This document shows positions 35,753-43,743 of a stretch of 53,289 nucleotides of DNA, one piece after another. The position numbers and the translations under genes were made by a program. Source of the DNA: Caldilineaceae bacterium (GTDB lineage Bacteria; Chloroflexota; Anaerolineae; Caldilineales; Caldilineaceae); NCBI GenBank assembly GCA_020846635.1, contig JADLDO010000058.1, positions 1-53,289 on the forward strand, in the 5' to 3' direction. The notes beneath the pieces were generated by a model. It was not told where the DNA came from, searched no databases, and saw nothing but the letters and a program-made list of their open reading frames with translations. Numbering within the stretch: the stretch's first letter is position 1; every line of letters starts with the position of its first letter.

Positions 35753-37168
35753 ATGGCAACAACAGCGGATCGTGAACAACTCACCGGCGTTAAAGAAGAA
35801 TATCAATATGGCTTCTATGATGATGTCAAGCCGGTTTTTAAGTCTGAGCGCGGGCTAAGTCATGCGGTCATTGATGAAATTTCGGATCAAAAGAATGAGC
35901 CGCAGTGGATGCGTGACTTCCGCCACCAGGCGCTAGATATTTTCCTCTCAAAGCCCATGCCGAAATGGGGCGCTGACCTCAGCGGCATCAACTTTGACGA
36001 GATCTTCTACTATCTGCGCCCTTCTGCAGGCACAGAGAAGAACTGGGATGATGTCCCCGAAAACATCAAGAACACCTTCGAACGATTGGGTATTCCCGAA
36101 GCCGAGCGCAAATTCTTGGCGGGCGTGGGCGCACAATATGACTCGGAAGTGGTCTATCACAGCCTGCGCCAGGAATGGGAAAAGCTGGGCGTGATCTTCC
36201 TCGACATGGACAGCGGTCTGCGCGAGCATGAGGACATTGTACGCGAATACTTTGCGACGATCATCCCGGCTGCCGACAACAAGTTCGCCGCGCTCAACAG
36301 CGCCGTATGGAGTGGTGGCAGCTTTGTCTATGTGCCCAAGGGTGTCCATGTGGACATTCCGCTCCAGGCCTATTTCCGTATCAATGCCGAGAACATGGGC
36401 CAGTTTGAGCGCACGCTGATCATCGTGGAGGAAGGCGCAAGCATGCACTATGTTGAGGGCTGCACCGCTCCCGTCTACAGCTCTAACAGCCTGCACAGTG
36501 CCGTGGTCGAGATCATCGTGAAGAAGGGTGGACGCTGCCGCTATACCACCATTCAAAACTGGAGCACCGATGTGTATAACCTGGTGACCAAGCGCTCCGT
36601 GGCACAAGAAGGCGCGACGATGGAATGGATTGACGGCAACTTGGGCAGCAAGGTGACGATGAAGTATCCCGCCGTCTACATGATGGGGCCGAAGGCCCAC
36701 GGTGAGATTCTGTCGATTGCCTTCGCCGGCAAGGGTCAGCACCAGGACGCCGGCGGCAAGGTGGTACATGGCGCTCCTTACACCAGTTCGAAGATTGTCT
36801 CGAAATCCATCAGCAAGGATGGCGGGCGCGCCAGCTATCGTGGCTTGCTCAAGGTTTCGCGGGGGGCCCACCACAGCAAGAGCAACGTCGTCTGTGATGC
36901 GCTGCTGCTGGATGAATCAAGCCGTTCCGACACCTATCCCTACATTGAGATTGAAGAAGACAATGTGAGCGTGGGGCATGAGGCGTCGGTGAGTAAGATT
37001 GGCGAGGAACAGCTCTTCTACCTCATGAGCCGAGGGATCGGTGAGGATGAGGCGGCAGCCATGATCGTGGGCGGCTTTATTGAGCCGCTGGTCAAGGAAC
37101 TGCCGATGGAGTATGCAGTGGAGATGAACCGGCTGATCCAACTCCAAATGGAAGGCTCGATTGGATAA
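35753..37168 (+). CDS. sufB: Fe-S cluster scaffold protein SufB
   Basis: SufB is the core scaffold of the SUF complex. The 471 residues are the normal length and include KPMPKWGADLSGINFDEI, YVPKGVHVDIPLQAYFRIN, ASMHYVEGCTAP (a conserved Cys), ALLLDESSRSDTYPYIEIEE and EASVSKIGEEQLFYLMSRG. AAGGAGAG precedes the ATG. It follows sufC after 85 bp and precedes sufD. Confidence 0.98.
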   Translation: MATTADREQLTGVKEEYQYGFYDDVKPVFKSERGLSHAVIDEISDQKNEPQWMRDFRHQALDIFLSKPMPKWGADLSGINFDEIFYYLRPSAGTEKNWDDVPENIKNTFERLGIPEAERKFLAGVGAQYDSEVVYHSLRQEWEKLGVIFLDMDSGLREHEDIVREYFATIIPAADNKFAALNSAVWSGGSFVYVPKGVHVDIPLQAYFRINAENMGQFERTLIIVEEGASMHYVEGCTAPVYSSNSLHSAVVEIIVKKGGRCRYTTIQNWSTDVYNLVTKRSVAQEGATMEWIDGNLGSKVTMKYPAVYMMGPKAHGEILSIAFAGKGQHQDAGGKVVHGAPYTSSKIVSKSISKDGGRASYRGLLKVSRGAHHSKSNVVCDALLLDESSRSDTYPYIEIEEDNVSVGHEASVSKIGEEQLFYLMSRGIGEDEAAAMIVGGFIEPLVKELPMEYAVEMNRLIQLQMEGSIG

Positions 37169-37207
37169 TAATCCTGTGGGCGGACAGGACGCCTAGACCT
37201 TAGTGGC

Positions 37208-37239
37208 GAGTGGGGCAGTCACATACCGCTGCCCCACTC
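37208..37239 (+). terminator. Hairpin between sufB and sufD
   Basis: GAGTGGGGCAG (37208-37218) pairs perfectly with CTGCCCCACTC (37229-37239) around a 10-nt loop. No U-tract follows, so it is more likely an mRNA-stability or processing stem that tunes sufB versus sufD than a true terminator. Confidence 0.5.
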
Positions 37240-37295
37240 CCCGCCTGTCGTGTCGGGTGAGTCGTGCCCCAGTACTATATGGAGGAATAGAGAAC

Positions 37296-38636
37296 GTGAG
37301 CGTTCTGATTAAAGATACAACGCCGGACCAAATTGAAAAGGCAGTAGCAGGCTTTAGCGAAGAGACGGTACGCGCCCTTTCGGCGGCGCGCCAAGAACCG
37401 GAGTGGATGCTTGCCCTGCGTTTGGAAGCATGGCGCACTTTTGAAGCAATCCCCTGGCCCGCGGCGACCGATGAACCCTGGCGGCGCACACGCCTGACCG
37501 GCTTCAACTTGGATAAGTTTACCCCTGTCGTGCTCGATGGCGACGCCAAGGCGCCCGTGGGGGAATTGATCCGTCATGAGTTGGATGAGATGGATTCAGC
37601 GTCGAGCCTAGTCTTTCAGGATGGTGTGGTGACCAACCGCAAGGCCAATGATGCGCTGGCTGCCCAGGGTGTGATCTTCACAGATCTGCGCCAAGCGCTG
37701 CAAGATCATGGCGATCTCGTACGACGCTACTTCATGACTGAAGTGGTGAAGGCCGACAACAATAAATTTACGGCGCTGCACGCGGCATTGTGGGATACAG
37801 GTGCATTTATCTATGTGCCCAAGAATGTCAAGGTGGATCTGCCGCTCCAGGTCATCCAATACCAGGCACGCAGCGGTGTCGGTGGCTATCACCACACGCT
37901 TTTGGTCGCCGAGGAGGGGGCCGAAGTGACGGTAGTGGACGATCTGGTCGGTGGCAAGGATGGCATGCAAAGCGCGGTCGTAGAGCTTTATCTGCATGAC
38001 AACAGCACTGTGCGCTATATGAACTTGCAGGACTATGACCATTCCACCTGGAATTTCCTCAACGGGCGCGCCTTGATGCACCGCAACGCAGACTTGCGCT
38101 GGATCCAAGTCAGTTGGGGCAGCCGCTTGACAAAGGCGTTCCTGGATGTGGATTTGGCAGGGCAGGGTGGTCATGCCGAACTGTTGGGCATCTACTTCCC
38201 GACAGGTCGCCAACATATCGACCACCAGACGCTGCAAATTCATCGCGCGCCCAACTGCTTTAGCGACCTGCTCTTTAACGGGGCGCTCAAGGACAAGTCG
38301 CGCAGCGTCTACATGGGTTCGATTCGCGTCTATCCTGGCGCACAAAAGACCGATGCCTACCAGCGCAACGGTAACCTGATTCTCGACGGCACAGCGCGTG
38401 CTGATTCGATTCCAGGGTTGGAGATCGAGGCCGATGATGTGCGCTGCACTCACGCGGCGACGGCAGCCCAGGTGGAAGACGAATATGTCTTTTATCTGAT
38501 GGCGCGTGGCCTCACTCGATCGCAGGCCGAGCGCATGATTGTGCAGGGCTTCTTCCAGGCTGTGTTGGATCGTGTCCCCGTGGCAAGCGTTGTGGGCAAG
38601 CTAGAGCGAGTTATCGAGCGCAAAATCGGTGGTTAG
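37296..38636 (+). CDS. sufD: Fe-S cluster assembly protein SufD
   Basis: Partner of SufB in the SufBC2D complex. The 446 residues show the SufBD beta-helix: FIYVPKNVKVDLPLQVIQYQ, HTLLVAEEGAEVTVVDDL, FSDLLFNGALKDKSRSVYMG, KTDAYQRNGNLILDGTARAD and HAATAAQVEDEYVFYLMARG. The start is GTG 37296, preceded by GGAGGA at about 9 nt; longer in-frame readings lack a ribosome binding site and conserved residues. Confidence 0.96.
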   Translation: MSVLIKDTTPDQIEKAVAGFSEETVRALSAARQEPEWMLALRLEAWRTFEAIPWPAATDEPWRRTRLTGFNLDKFTPVVLDGDAKAPVGELIRHELDEMDSASSLVFQDGVVTNRKANDALAAQGVIFTDLRQALQDHGDLVRRYFMTEVVKADNNKFTALHAALWDTGAFIYVPKNVKVDLPLQVIQYQARSGVGGYHHTLLVAEEGAEVTVVDDLVGGKDGMQSAVVELYLHDNSTVRYMNLQDYDHSTWNFLNGRALMHRNADLRWIQVSWGSRLTKAFLDVDLAGQGGHAELLGIYFPTGRQHIDHQTLQIHRAPNCFSDLLFNGALKDKSRSVYMGSIRVYPGAQKTDAYQRNGNLILDGTARADSIPGLEIEADDVRCTHAATAAQVEDEYVFYLMARGLTRSQAERMIVQGFFQAVLDRVPVASVVGKLERVIERKIGG

Positions 38637-38707
38637 CGCACTCTCAAGTTCAATCTTTCCGTCCAAAGCCTAGCCTTGTGGCGAGGGTGGTGAGCGAGCT
38701 TATTGAC

Positions 38708-38713
38708 TATAAT
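38708..38713 (+). promoter_or_regulatory. -10 element directly before the sufD-sufS hairpin
   Basis: A perfect TATAAT at 38708-38713, without a good -35, stands 4 bp before a terminator-like stem. Any transcript started here would begin with that hairpin. Confidence 0.35.
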
Positions 38714-38717
38714 GACG

Positions 38718-38763
38718 AACGGGCGACGCGAGAGGCAGCAATCTCCCGTCGCCCGTTTTCTTT
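38718..38763 (+). terminator. Intrinsic-terminator-like hairpin between sufD and sufS
   Basis: AACGGGCGACG (38718-38728) pairs perfectly with CGTCGCCCGTT (38747-38757), with an inner GAGA/TCTC pairing, followed by TTCTTT. It could end the sufCBD transcript partially so that sufS-sufU are made at a lower level. Confidence 0.65.
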
Positions 38764-38846
38764 GCAGAACTCAATTGCAGGTTCCATTGATAGAAGTTCC
38801 ATAGAGGGCCGAGCGTAAAGTGCCGGCAGGAACGAGAAAAAGCAGA

Positions 38847-40127
38847 ATGGTAAATCAACTGGAGCGAACCGGAGCAGCACAAACAGGGGTAGTCATTCCA
38901 GAGCTGGACTTGGCACGCATTGAGCGGATTCGCCAGGATTTTCCGATTCTGGCCCGCCAGGTGGGAGATAAGGCCCTGGTCTATCTTGACAATGCCGCCA
39001 CCAGCCAAAAGCCCGAAGCAGTGCTTCAGGCGATGGACGATTATTACCGGCGCTATAATGCCAACGTCCACCGGGGCGTACACCGGCTGAGCGAGGAAGC
39101 GACCGCAGCCTATGAGCAAGCGCGGCTCAAGGTTGCCCGTTTTATCCATGCGCCCAGCGATAAGCAGATCATCTTTACACGCGGCACAACCGAGGGCATC
39201 AACCTGGTGGCGAATACGTGGGGGCGCGCCAATCTTGGCCCCGGCAACGAGGTTCTGATCACGGAGATGGAGCATCACAGCAACATCGTGCCCTGGCAGA
39301 TCCTGCGCGACCAACTGGGCTTTACCCTGCGCTATATCCCGCTCACCGAAAGCGGCGAACTCGACCTGAGCCAACTGGACACGCTGATCACGCCCGCGAC
39401 CAAATTGGTCAGTTTTGTGCATGTGAGCAATGTGGTGGGGACGGTGAACCCGGTGCAGGAGATTGTGGCCGCGGCGCGTGCAGTGGGGGCAAAGGTGCTT
39501 GTGGATGGCGCGCAGAGCGTACCCCATATGCCGGTGGATGTACAGGCGTTGGATGTGGATTTCTTTGTCTTTAGCAGCCATAAGATGTGTGGCCCCACAG
39601 GGTTGGGGGTACTCTATGGCAAGCGCGATCTGCTGGAGGCGATGCCGCCGTGGCAGGGTGGCGGCGACATGATCCGCGAAGTGAAGATGAGCGGTTCTAA
39701 ATGGAACACGCTGCCCTATAAGTTTGAGGCGGGTACGCCTGCTGTCGCTGAAGCCATCGGTTTGGGCGCAGCGGTGGATTATCTCTCCGGCTTAGACATG
39801 GAGTGGATTCATGATCAAGAGCAGGCGCTTGTGCGCTATGCCTATGAACGTCTAAGCCAGATTGAGGGGCTGCATATCGTGGGGCCAGAGCAGCGGGCAG
39901 GGTTGGTGGCTTTTACGCTCAACGATGTCCATCCCCATGATCTCTCTGCGATCCTTGACCAAGATGGGATCGCGGTGCGCGCGGGGCATCACTGCGCCCA
40001 ACCGATCCACGACCGTCTTGGCATTGTGGCAACGGCGCGTGCCAGTTTCTATTTCTACAACACGCCAGACGAAGTGGATTTGTTATGTGCGGGGCTGGAG
40101 AAGGCCGCGCAGATTTTTGCGCTGTAA
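38847..40127 (+). CDS. sufS: Cysteine desulfurase SufS
   Basis: PLP enzyme that takes sulfur from cysteine for cluster assembly. The 426 residues include YLDNAATSQKPEAVLQAM, YNANVHRGVHRLSEEAT, EMEHHSNIVPWQ, the PLP-Lys in FSSHKMCGPTGLGVLYG and the catalytic Cys in VRAGHHCAQP. The ATG at 38847 was chosen; a GTG at 38820 would add nine residues. It follows sufD after 210 bp containing a terminator-like hairpin. Confidence 0.97.
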   Translation: MVNQLERTGAAQTGVVIPELDLARIERIRQDFPILARQVGDKALVYLDNAATSQKPEAVLQAMDDYYRRYNANVHRGVHRLSEEATAAYEQARLKVARFIHAPSDKQIIFTRGTTEGINLVANTWGRANLGPGNEVLITEMEHHSNIVPWQILRDQLGFTLRYIPLTESGELDLSQLDTLITPATKLVSFVHVSNVVGTVNPVQEIVAAARAVGAKVLVDGAQSVPHMPVDVQALDVDFFVFSSHKMCGPTGLGVLYGKRDLLEAMPPWQGGGDMIREVKMSGSKWNTLPYKFEAGTPAVAEAIGLGAAVDYLSGLDMEWIHDQEQALVRYAYERLSQIEGLHIVGPEQRAGLVAFTLNDVHPHDLSAILDQDGIAVRAGHHCAQPIHDRLGIVATARASFYFYNTPDEVDLLCAGLEKAAQIFAL

Positions 40128-40182
40128 CGTTTGCGAATTTGAAACGTTTGCCAGTGGAAATGCTTATCGAAACGAGAATCCT

Positions 40183-40569
40183 ATGAGTAGCGATCCATTT
40201 TATCGCGAAGCGATTCTAGACCATTATCGCCACCCGCGGCACAAGGGCCATTTGGAAGATGCCGATGTTCACTATCATGACCATAACCCGTTCTGTGGTG
40301 ATGAGATCACCATTGAGCTCAAGGTGGAAAATGATGTGATCGTGGATGCCGCGTTTGATGGCCGCGGCTGTGCCATCAGCCAGGCTACCGCTTCCATGTT
40401 GATGGAGGAGGTGATCGGCATGCCTCTGGAAGAAGTACGCAAGTGGGATAAAGAGTCTGTGTTGGAAATGCTGGGCATTGAGATCGGCCCGGTGCGGCTC
40501 AAGTGCGCGCTGCTGCCACTCAAGGCGCTCAAGGCAGGTGTCTGGGGCCTTGAGGAATGGCCCGAATGA
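40183..40569 (+). CDS. sufU: SufU/IscU-like Fe-S or sulfur-transfer protein
   Basis: A 128-residue protein of the IscU/SufU fold that accepts sulfur from SufS. Ligands Cys38 (FCGDE, with Asp40), Cys63 (GRGCAISQATASML) and Cys108 (RLKCALLPLKAL) are present. Lys precedes the third Cys, as in SufU rather than IscU, which has His. The stretch between Cys63 and Cys108 is 44 residues, close to IscU and shorter than I expect for Gram-positive SufU. Its place after sufS supports the SufU role. ATG at 40183. Confidence 0.92.
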   Translation: MSSDPFYREAILDHYRHPRHKGHLEDADVHYHDHNPFCGDEITIELKVENDVIVDAAFDGRGCAISQATASMLMEEVIGMPLEEVRKWDKESVLEMLGIEIGPVRLKCALLPLKALKAGVWGLEEWPE

Positions 40570-40583
40570 GGTTGACGAGTCAA

Positions 40584-40618
40584 ATAGATCACCCGTATAG
40601 ATCACCCGTATAGATCAC
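40584..40618. repeat. Tandem 13-bp repeat after sufU
   Basis: ATAGATCACCCGT occurs at 40584-40596 and 40597-40609, followed by a partial third unit ATAGATCAC (40610-40618). It lies between sufU and the Rieske gene and looks like a slippage expansion. Confidence 0.85.
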
Positions 40619-40637
40619 ATAGCCGAGGAATGTAAGC

Positions 40638-40961
40638 ATGAGCGTAGGTGAGCTAGTTAAGGTTGCAACCGTTGACGAAATTCCGATCAACGGCAGTAAA
40701 CTGGTTGAGATCGACGATGTTCGTCTCGCCATTTTCAATATAAACGATGGCTATTATGCCATTGAGGATGTCTGTACGCATGATGGCGGGCCACTGGTCG
40801 AGGGCGAGGTCGTCAATGGGCATGAGGTTGAATGTCCACGCCACGGCGCGCGCTTTGATATTCGCACAGGCGCGGCGCTGCGTATGCCCGCCTTTGAGCC
40901 GACTCCTGTATATGATGTGTATATACAGGGAGAGGATCTGCTGGTGGAGTGGCCCAGGTAG
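40638..40961 (+). CDS. Rieske-type ferredoxin
   Basis: A 107-residue soluble Rieske 2Fe-2S protein. The ligands are Cys46 and His48 in VCTHDGGPL and Cys66 and His69 in CPRHGARFD. The two loops and the length match the small Rieske ferredoxins (NirD-like or biphenyl-dioxygenase-type) that often sit in SUF operons. GAGGAATG precedes the ATG at 40638. It is presumably matured by the neighbouring machinery and carries electrons for an unidentified partner. Confidence 0.93.
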   Translation: MSVGELVKVATVDEIPINGSKLVEIDDVRLAIFNINDGYYAIEDVCTHDGGPLVEGEVVNGHEVECPRHGARFDIRTGAALRMPAFEPTPVYDVYIQGEDLLVEWPR

Positions 40962-41016
40962 AGGCAAATCAATTGTCAATGAAAGCTGGATTTCATTGAT
41001 TGGCCTAGTCCGTTGG

Positions 41017-41022
41017 TAGAAT
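41017..41022 (+). promoter_or_regulatory. Possible extended -10 before the DUF59 gene
   Basis: TGGTAGAAT ends at 41022, 66 bp before the DUF59 ATG, giving an extended -10 with no clear -35. A 9-bp hairpin (TCAATGAAA at 40976-40984 with TTTCATTGA at 40991-40999) lies just upstream. Confidence 0.35.
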
Positions 41023-41088
41023 AGGATAGCTTCCCCCTGTGGGAAAAACTCGTGTAGATGAGAACACGAAAACAAGGAGAGATAACTC

Positions 41089-41403
41089 ATGAGTTTGCCA
41101 AGTAACGAAGATATCCGCGAGTTGATCCGCGCGCGTGTGAACGACCCAGAATTGATGATGAACATTGTCGATTTGGGTTTGATCTACGACGTGGATGTAA
41201 CGCCGGAGAAGTCCGCCGAAATTACTATGACCCTCACCAGCCCTGGCTGTCCTGCCGGGCCGGAGATCATCAGCTCTGTCCAGCGGGAGACGCATACCGC
41301 CTTCCCCGATCTGGAGGAGGTCAATATTCATCTGACCTGGACGCCTTTCTGGAATCCCGATATGATGTCGGATGATGCCAAAGAGGAATTGGGCATTTTT
41401 TAA
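41089..41403 (+). CDS. sufT: SufT-like DUF59 protein
   Basis: A 104-residue single-domain DUF59 (MIP18) protein: DPELMMNIVDLGLIYDVDV, the TSPGCPAGP loop with the conserved Cys, and TWTPFWNPDMMSDDAKEELG. SufT proteins are accessory Fe-S maturation factors, and this is the usual last gene of such SUF operons. Its paralogue at 9021 shares the core but has an extra charged tail. AAGGAGAG precedes the ATG. Confidence 0.93.
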   Translation: MSLPSNEDIRELIRARVNDPELMMNIVDLGLIYDVDVTPEKSAEITMTLTSPGCPAGPEIISSVQRETHTAFPDLEEVNIHLTWTPFWNPDMMSDDAKEELGIF

Positions 41404-41436
41404 GTATCTCCCCCAGCATGATCGCAGACTACCTAT

Positions 41437-41471
41437 GCCGGAAGCCCATCACATTGTTGAGGGCTTTCGGC
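41437..41471 (+). terminator. Hairpin ending the SUF operon
   Basis: GCCGGAAGCCC (41437-41447) pairs with GGGCTTTCGGC (41461-41471) with one G-T pair, 34 bp after the last SUF gene. The tail is short (GTTCTA), so the terminator is moderate. Confidence 0.55.
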
Positions 41472-41559
41472 GTTCTAGGGAGGGAACCTCTGATGGCCGG
41501 TACACAAGCATTGCGAGGATTTGCCACCCTATGCCCCTTCATACCAACCGAGGTGATGC

Positions 41560-42516
41560 ATGACGCTGCCCCTGCTCTTTGGGCCGTATGGACGTAATGC
41601 CATCGAAGTGATTGACCGCTTGCCGGACGCAGGAGCCAATGCCGTTTGGTTTCACGGTTTTGATGCGGGCGCATTTGAAGCCTGCGCCCAAGCGGGGATT
41701 GCCCCTTGCGTGGAGTTCAAGACCTTTCGCGCCGATTTTGCCGAGTATCCAGAGTTGATCCCGATTGGGGTGGATGGGCAGCCGATCCGCTATGGGCGGC
41801 TGGTGCAGGGGGTCTGCCTGTCGCAGCAGTGGTTCCTAGACGAGACTGAGGAGCATTTGGCATCGGGGTTGCAAAGCTACCAGCCTGTAGGCATCTGGCT
41901 CGACTATTTGACCTATGCGGGGTGGTTTGAGGAACCACAGCCGGATTTGCAGGAAAGCTGCTTCTGCGCTGCCTGTGTCCGCGACTTTTGTGAGGCCACC
42001 GGCATTGATGCCACGACGCCCGCGGCAATTTTGGCAACCGCCCAAGCCGAATGGACGCGCCATAAGTGCGTGCGTGTGGCTCGCTTTGCCCGCCACTATG
42101 CCGAGATGATCCGCGCCCAACTGCCTGGCTGTGTGGTGGGAGCCTATATGTGCCCGTGGATACCAACGGAGTTCGACGGTGCGCTGCCCCGTATTTTCGC
42201 CCAGGATTACGATCTGCTTGCTCCTGCTATTGATGTTTTTACGCCGCTTATCTATGCGGAGAAAAGCGGGCGCGATGCAGCATGGGGCCGGGAAGTGCTA
42301 GAGCAAGCAGCGGGGTTTGTCCCTGCCGAGCGCAAGGTGCAGTTGATCCTGGATGTGCTGGATTTTCCCGCCAGCCTGCAAGCTGTGGCCGATTCGCCTG
42401 TGCCTAGTTGGGGCATCCAGCTATTCGCGGGCGCGCCGGTCTTTGCCGGTGCCGAGCAGTCCGCCATGTTTGCGGGTGCGGTAGAGAAGATGCGGCAGCG
42501 GCTTGAGGCTGGCTAG
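41560..42516 (+). CDS. Glycoside-hydrolase-like TIM-barrel protein
   Basis: A 318-residue soluble protein that resembles the hypothetical glycosyl hydrolase groups with a CxC-xx-C loop: SCFCAACVRDFCEATGID sits in mid-sequence after GIWLDYLTYAGWFEEPQPDL. Other barrel-like strands are NAVWFHGFDAGAFEAC, CVVGAYMCPW, IDVFTPLIYAEKSGR and VQLILDVLDFP. No signal peptide is present. Catalytic residues cannot be assigned with confidence; the conserved Asp in GIWLDYL is a candidate. AGGTG precedes the ATG. It converges on the kinase gene with 12 bp between stops. Confidence 0.65.
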   Translation: MTLPLLFGPYGRNAIEVIDRLPDAGANAVWFHGFDAGAFEACAQAGIAPCVEFKTFRADFAEYPELIPIGVDGQPIRYGRLVQGVCLSQQWFLDETEEHLASGLQSYQPVGIWLDYLTYAGWFEEPQPDLQESCFCAACVRDFCEATGIDATTPAAILATAQAEWTRHKCVRVARFARHYAEMIRAQLPGCVVGAYMCPWIPTEFDGALPRIFAQDYDLLAPAIDVFTPLIYAEKSGRDAAWGREVLEQAAGFVPAERKVQLILDVLDFPASLQAVADSPVPSWGIQLFAGAPVFAGAEQSAMFAGAVEKMRQRLEAG

Positions 42517-42528
42517 GCTACAAACCCC

Positions 42529-43743
42529 CTACATCATTTCCGCGTCCGACACCCACAGCGTGAAGGTGCTGCCCACGCCTTCTTCGCTTTCGATCTGAAG
42601 ATAGCCACCGTGGAGTTCGGCGACGCGACGGACGAGGGTTAGCCCCAATCCTATGCCGTGACCGTCGGCCTGGCGCTGGTGGAGACGGACGAAGGGAGCG
42701 GAGAGCTGCGCCAGCAGCGAAGCAGCGATACCCACGCCTTCATCGCGGATCAGCCAGCCGACATAGCCAGGTTTGGCGACGGTCGCCAGCCAAATGGTGC
42801 GTGCCCCCGGTCGGCGATAGCGGATGGCGTTGTCCAGCAGCCTCGACAGCGCCTCGCGCAGTAGATCCATTACACCAAAGACGATGATCGGATCGGGCGG
42901 TTCGGCGAGCAGGACAGTAATATCTGCATCTTCTATCGTCTCGCGCACCTCGGTGATGCACTCGCGCCAGAGTGCCGACGGATCAAGCGGATAGATCTCT
43001 TCGCTGGGCAGCGCCTCACGCGAGAGATTCGCCAAGAGCAAGAAGCTCTCTACGAGATGATGAAGCCGGCGGCTGCCTTCTAAAATGGCATCTACGGAAT
43101 GTTGAAGTTCCTCACGCGGCAGGTCTTGACGGATGGCGTCCTGGAGGAATTCAGCATAGCCCATGACAAAGGTCAGCGGCGTGCGGAACTCATGTTGTAC
43201 CAATCCTAAGATTTGGTTACGCACTTCTTCGATGCGCCGGTTGAAGTCCGCTTCTTGGTCGGCATAACGACGCAGCGCCGTACGCACCGCATGGAGCAAC
43301 TCCTCCTCGCCGAACGGCTTGGTTAGATAGTCCACCACCCCTGAATCTCTGGCACGCCGCCGCTGCTCAGGCGAATCATGGCCTGTGAGGAAGATCACCG
43401 GCAGGCTGCGCGTCCGTGGACTGCTGCGGATGCGGTTGAGCAGGACGTGACCATCCATCTCCGGCATGACCAGATCGGAAATCACCAGATCGGGCGGATT
43501 TTGTGCAAGCAATGCCAGTGCCTCGTTGCCGTTGCTTGCGCTCTGTAGCAGATACCCGTGTGCTTCTAGAAGCTCGCACAGGCTGAGCCTCACGCCTTCA
43601 TTGTCTTCTACCACCAGAATGGTTGTGCCCTGAGTTGAATTCGACGCAGGAAACTGATTCGATGAGACAAACATGACGGGCCAGTCTTGGATTAAGGGCG
43701 CACGTGTCATACGGGCAGCGCGCCGACCTCGAGACGAATTCAT
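42529..43743 (-). CDS. Receiver-histidine kinase hybrid, coupled to glgB
   Basis: A 404-residue cytosolic signalling protein with a receiver domain first (about 40-160, Asp90 in SDLVMPEMDG, TKPFGEEELL) and then a histidine kinase: phospho-acceptor His184 in QHEFRTPLTF, N-box REALSRLLDNAIRY, G1 RDEGVGI and G2 GHGIGLGLTLVRR. No transmembrane helix, PAS or GAF domain is seen. The ATG at 43743 overlaps the glgB stop by 4 nt (ATGA), so translation depends on glgB. Such REC-HK proteins usually relay a signal received by phosphotransfer. The response regulator they serve here is unknown. Confidence 0.93.
   Translation of the reverse strand: MNSSRGRRAARMTRAPLIQDWPVMFVSSNQFPASNSTQGTTILVVEDNEGVRLSLCELLEAHGYLLQSASNGNEALALLAQNPPDLVISDLVMPEMDGHVLLNRIRSSPRTRSLPVIFLTGHDSPEQRRRARDSGVVDYLTKPFGEEELLHAVRTALRRYADQEADFNRRIEEVRNQILGLVQHEFRTPLTFVMGYAEFLQDAIRQDLPREELQHSVDAILEGSRRLHHLVESFLLLANLSREALPSEEIYPLDPSALWRECITEVRETIEDADITVLLAEPPDPIIVFGVMDLLREALSRLLDNAIRYRRPGARTIWLATVAKPGYVGWLIRDEGVGIAASLLAQLSAPFVRLHQRQADGHGIGLGLTLVRRVAELHGGYLQIESEEGVGSTFTLWVSDAEMM

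Noticed and set aside
35948..36874. 308-codon open frame on the minus strand opposite sufB
   Set aside because: It is fully contained in sufB and has no homologous pattern.
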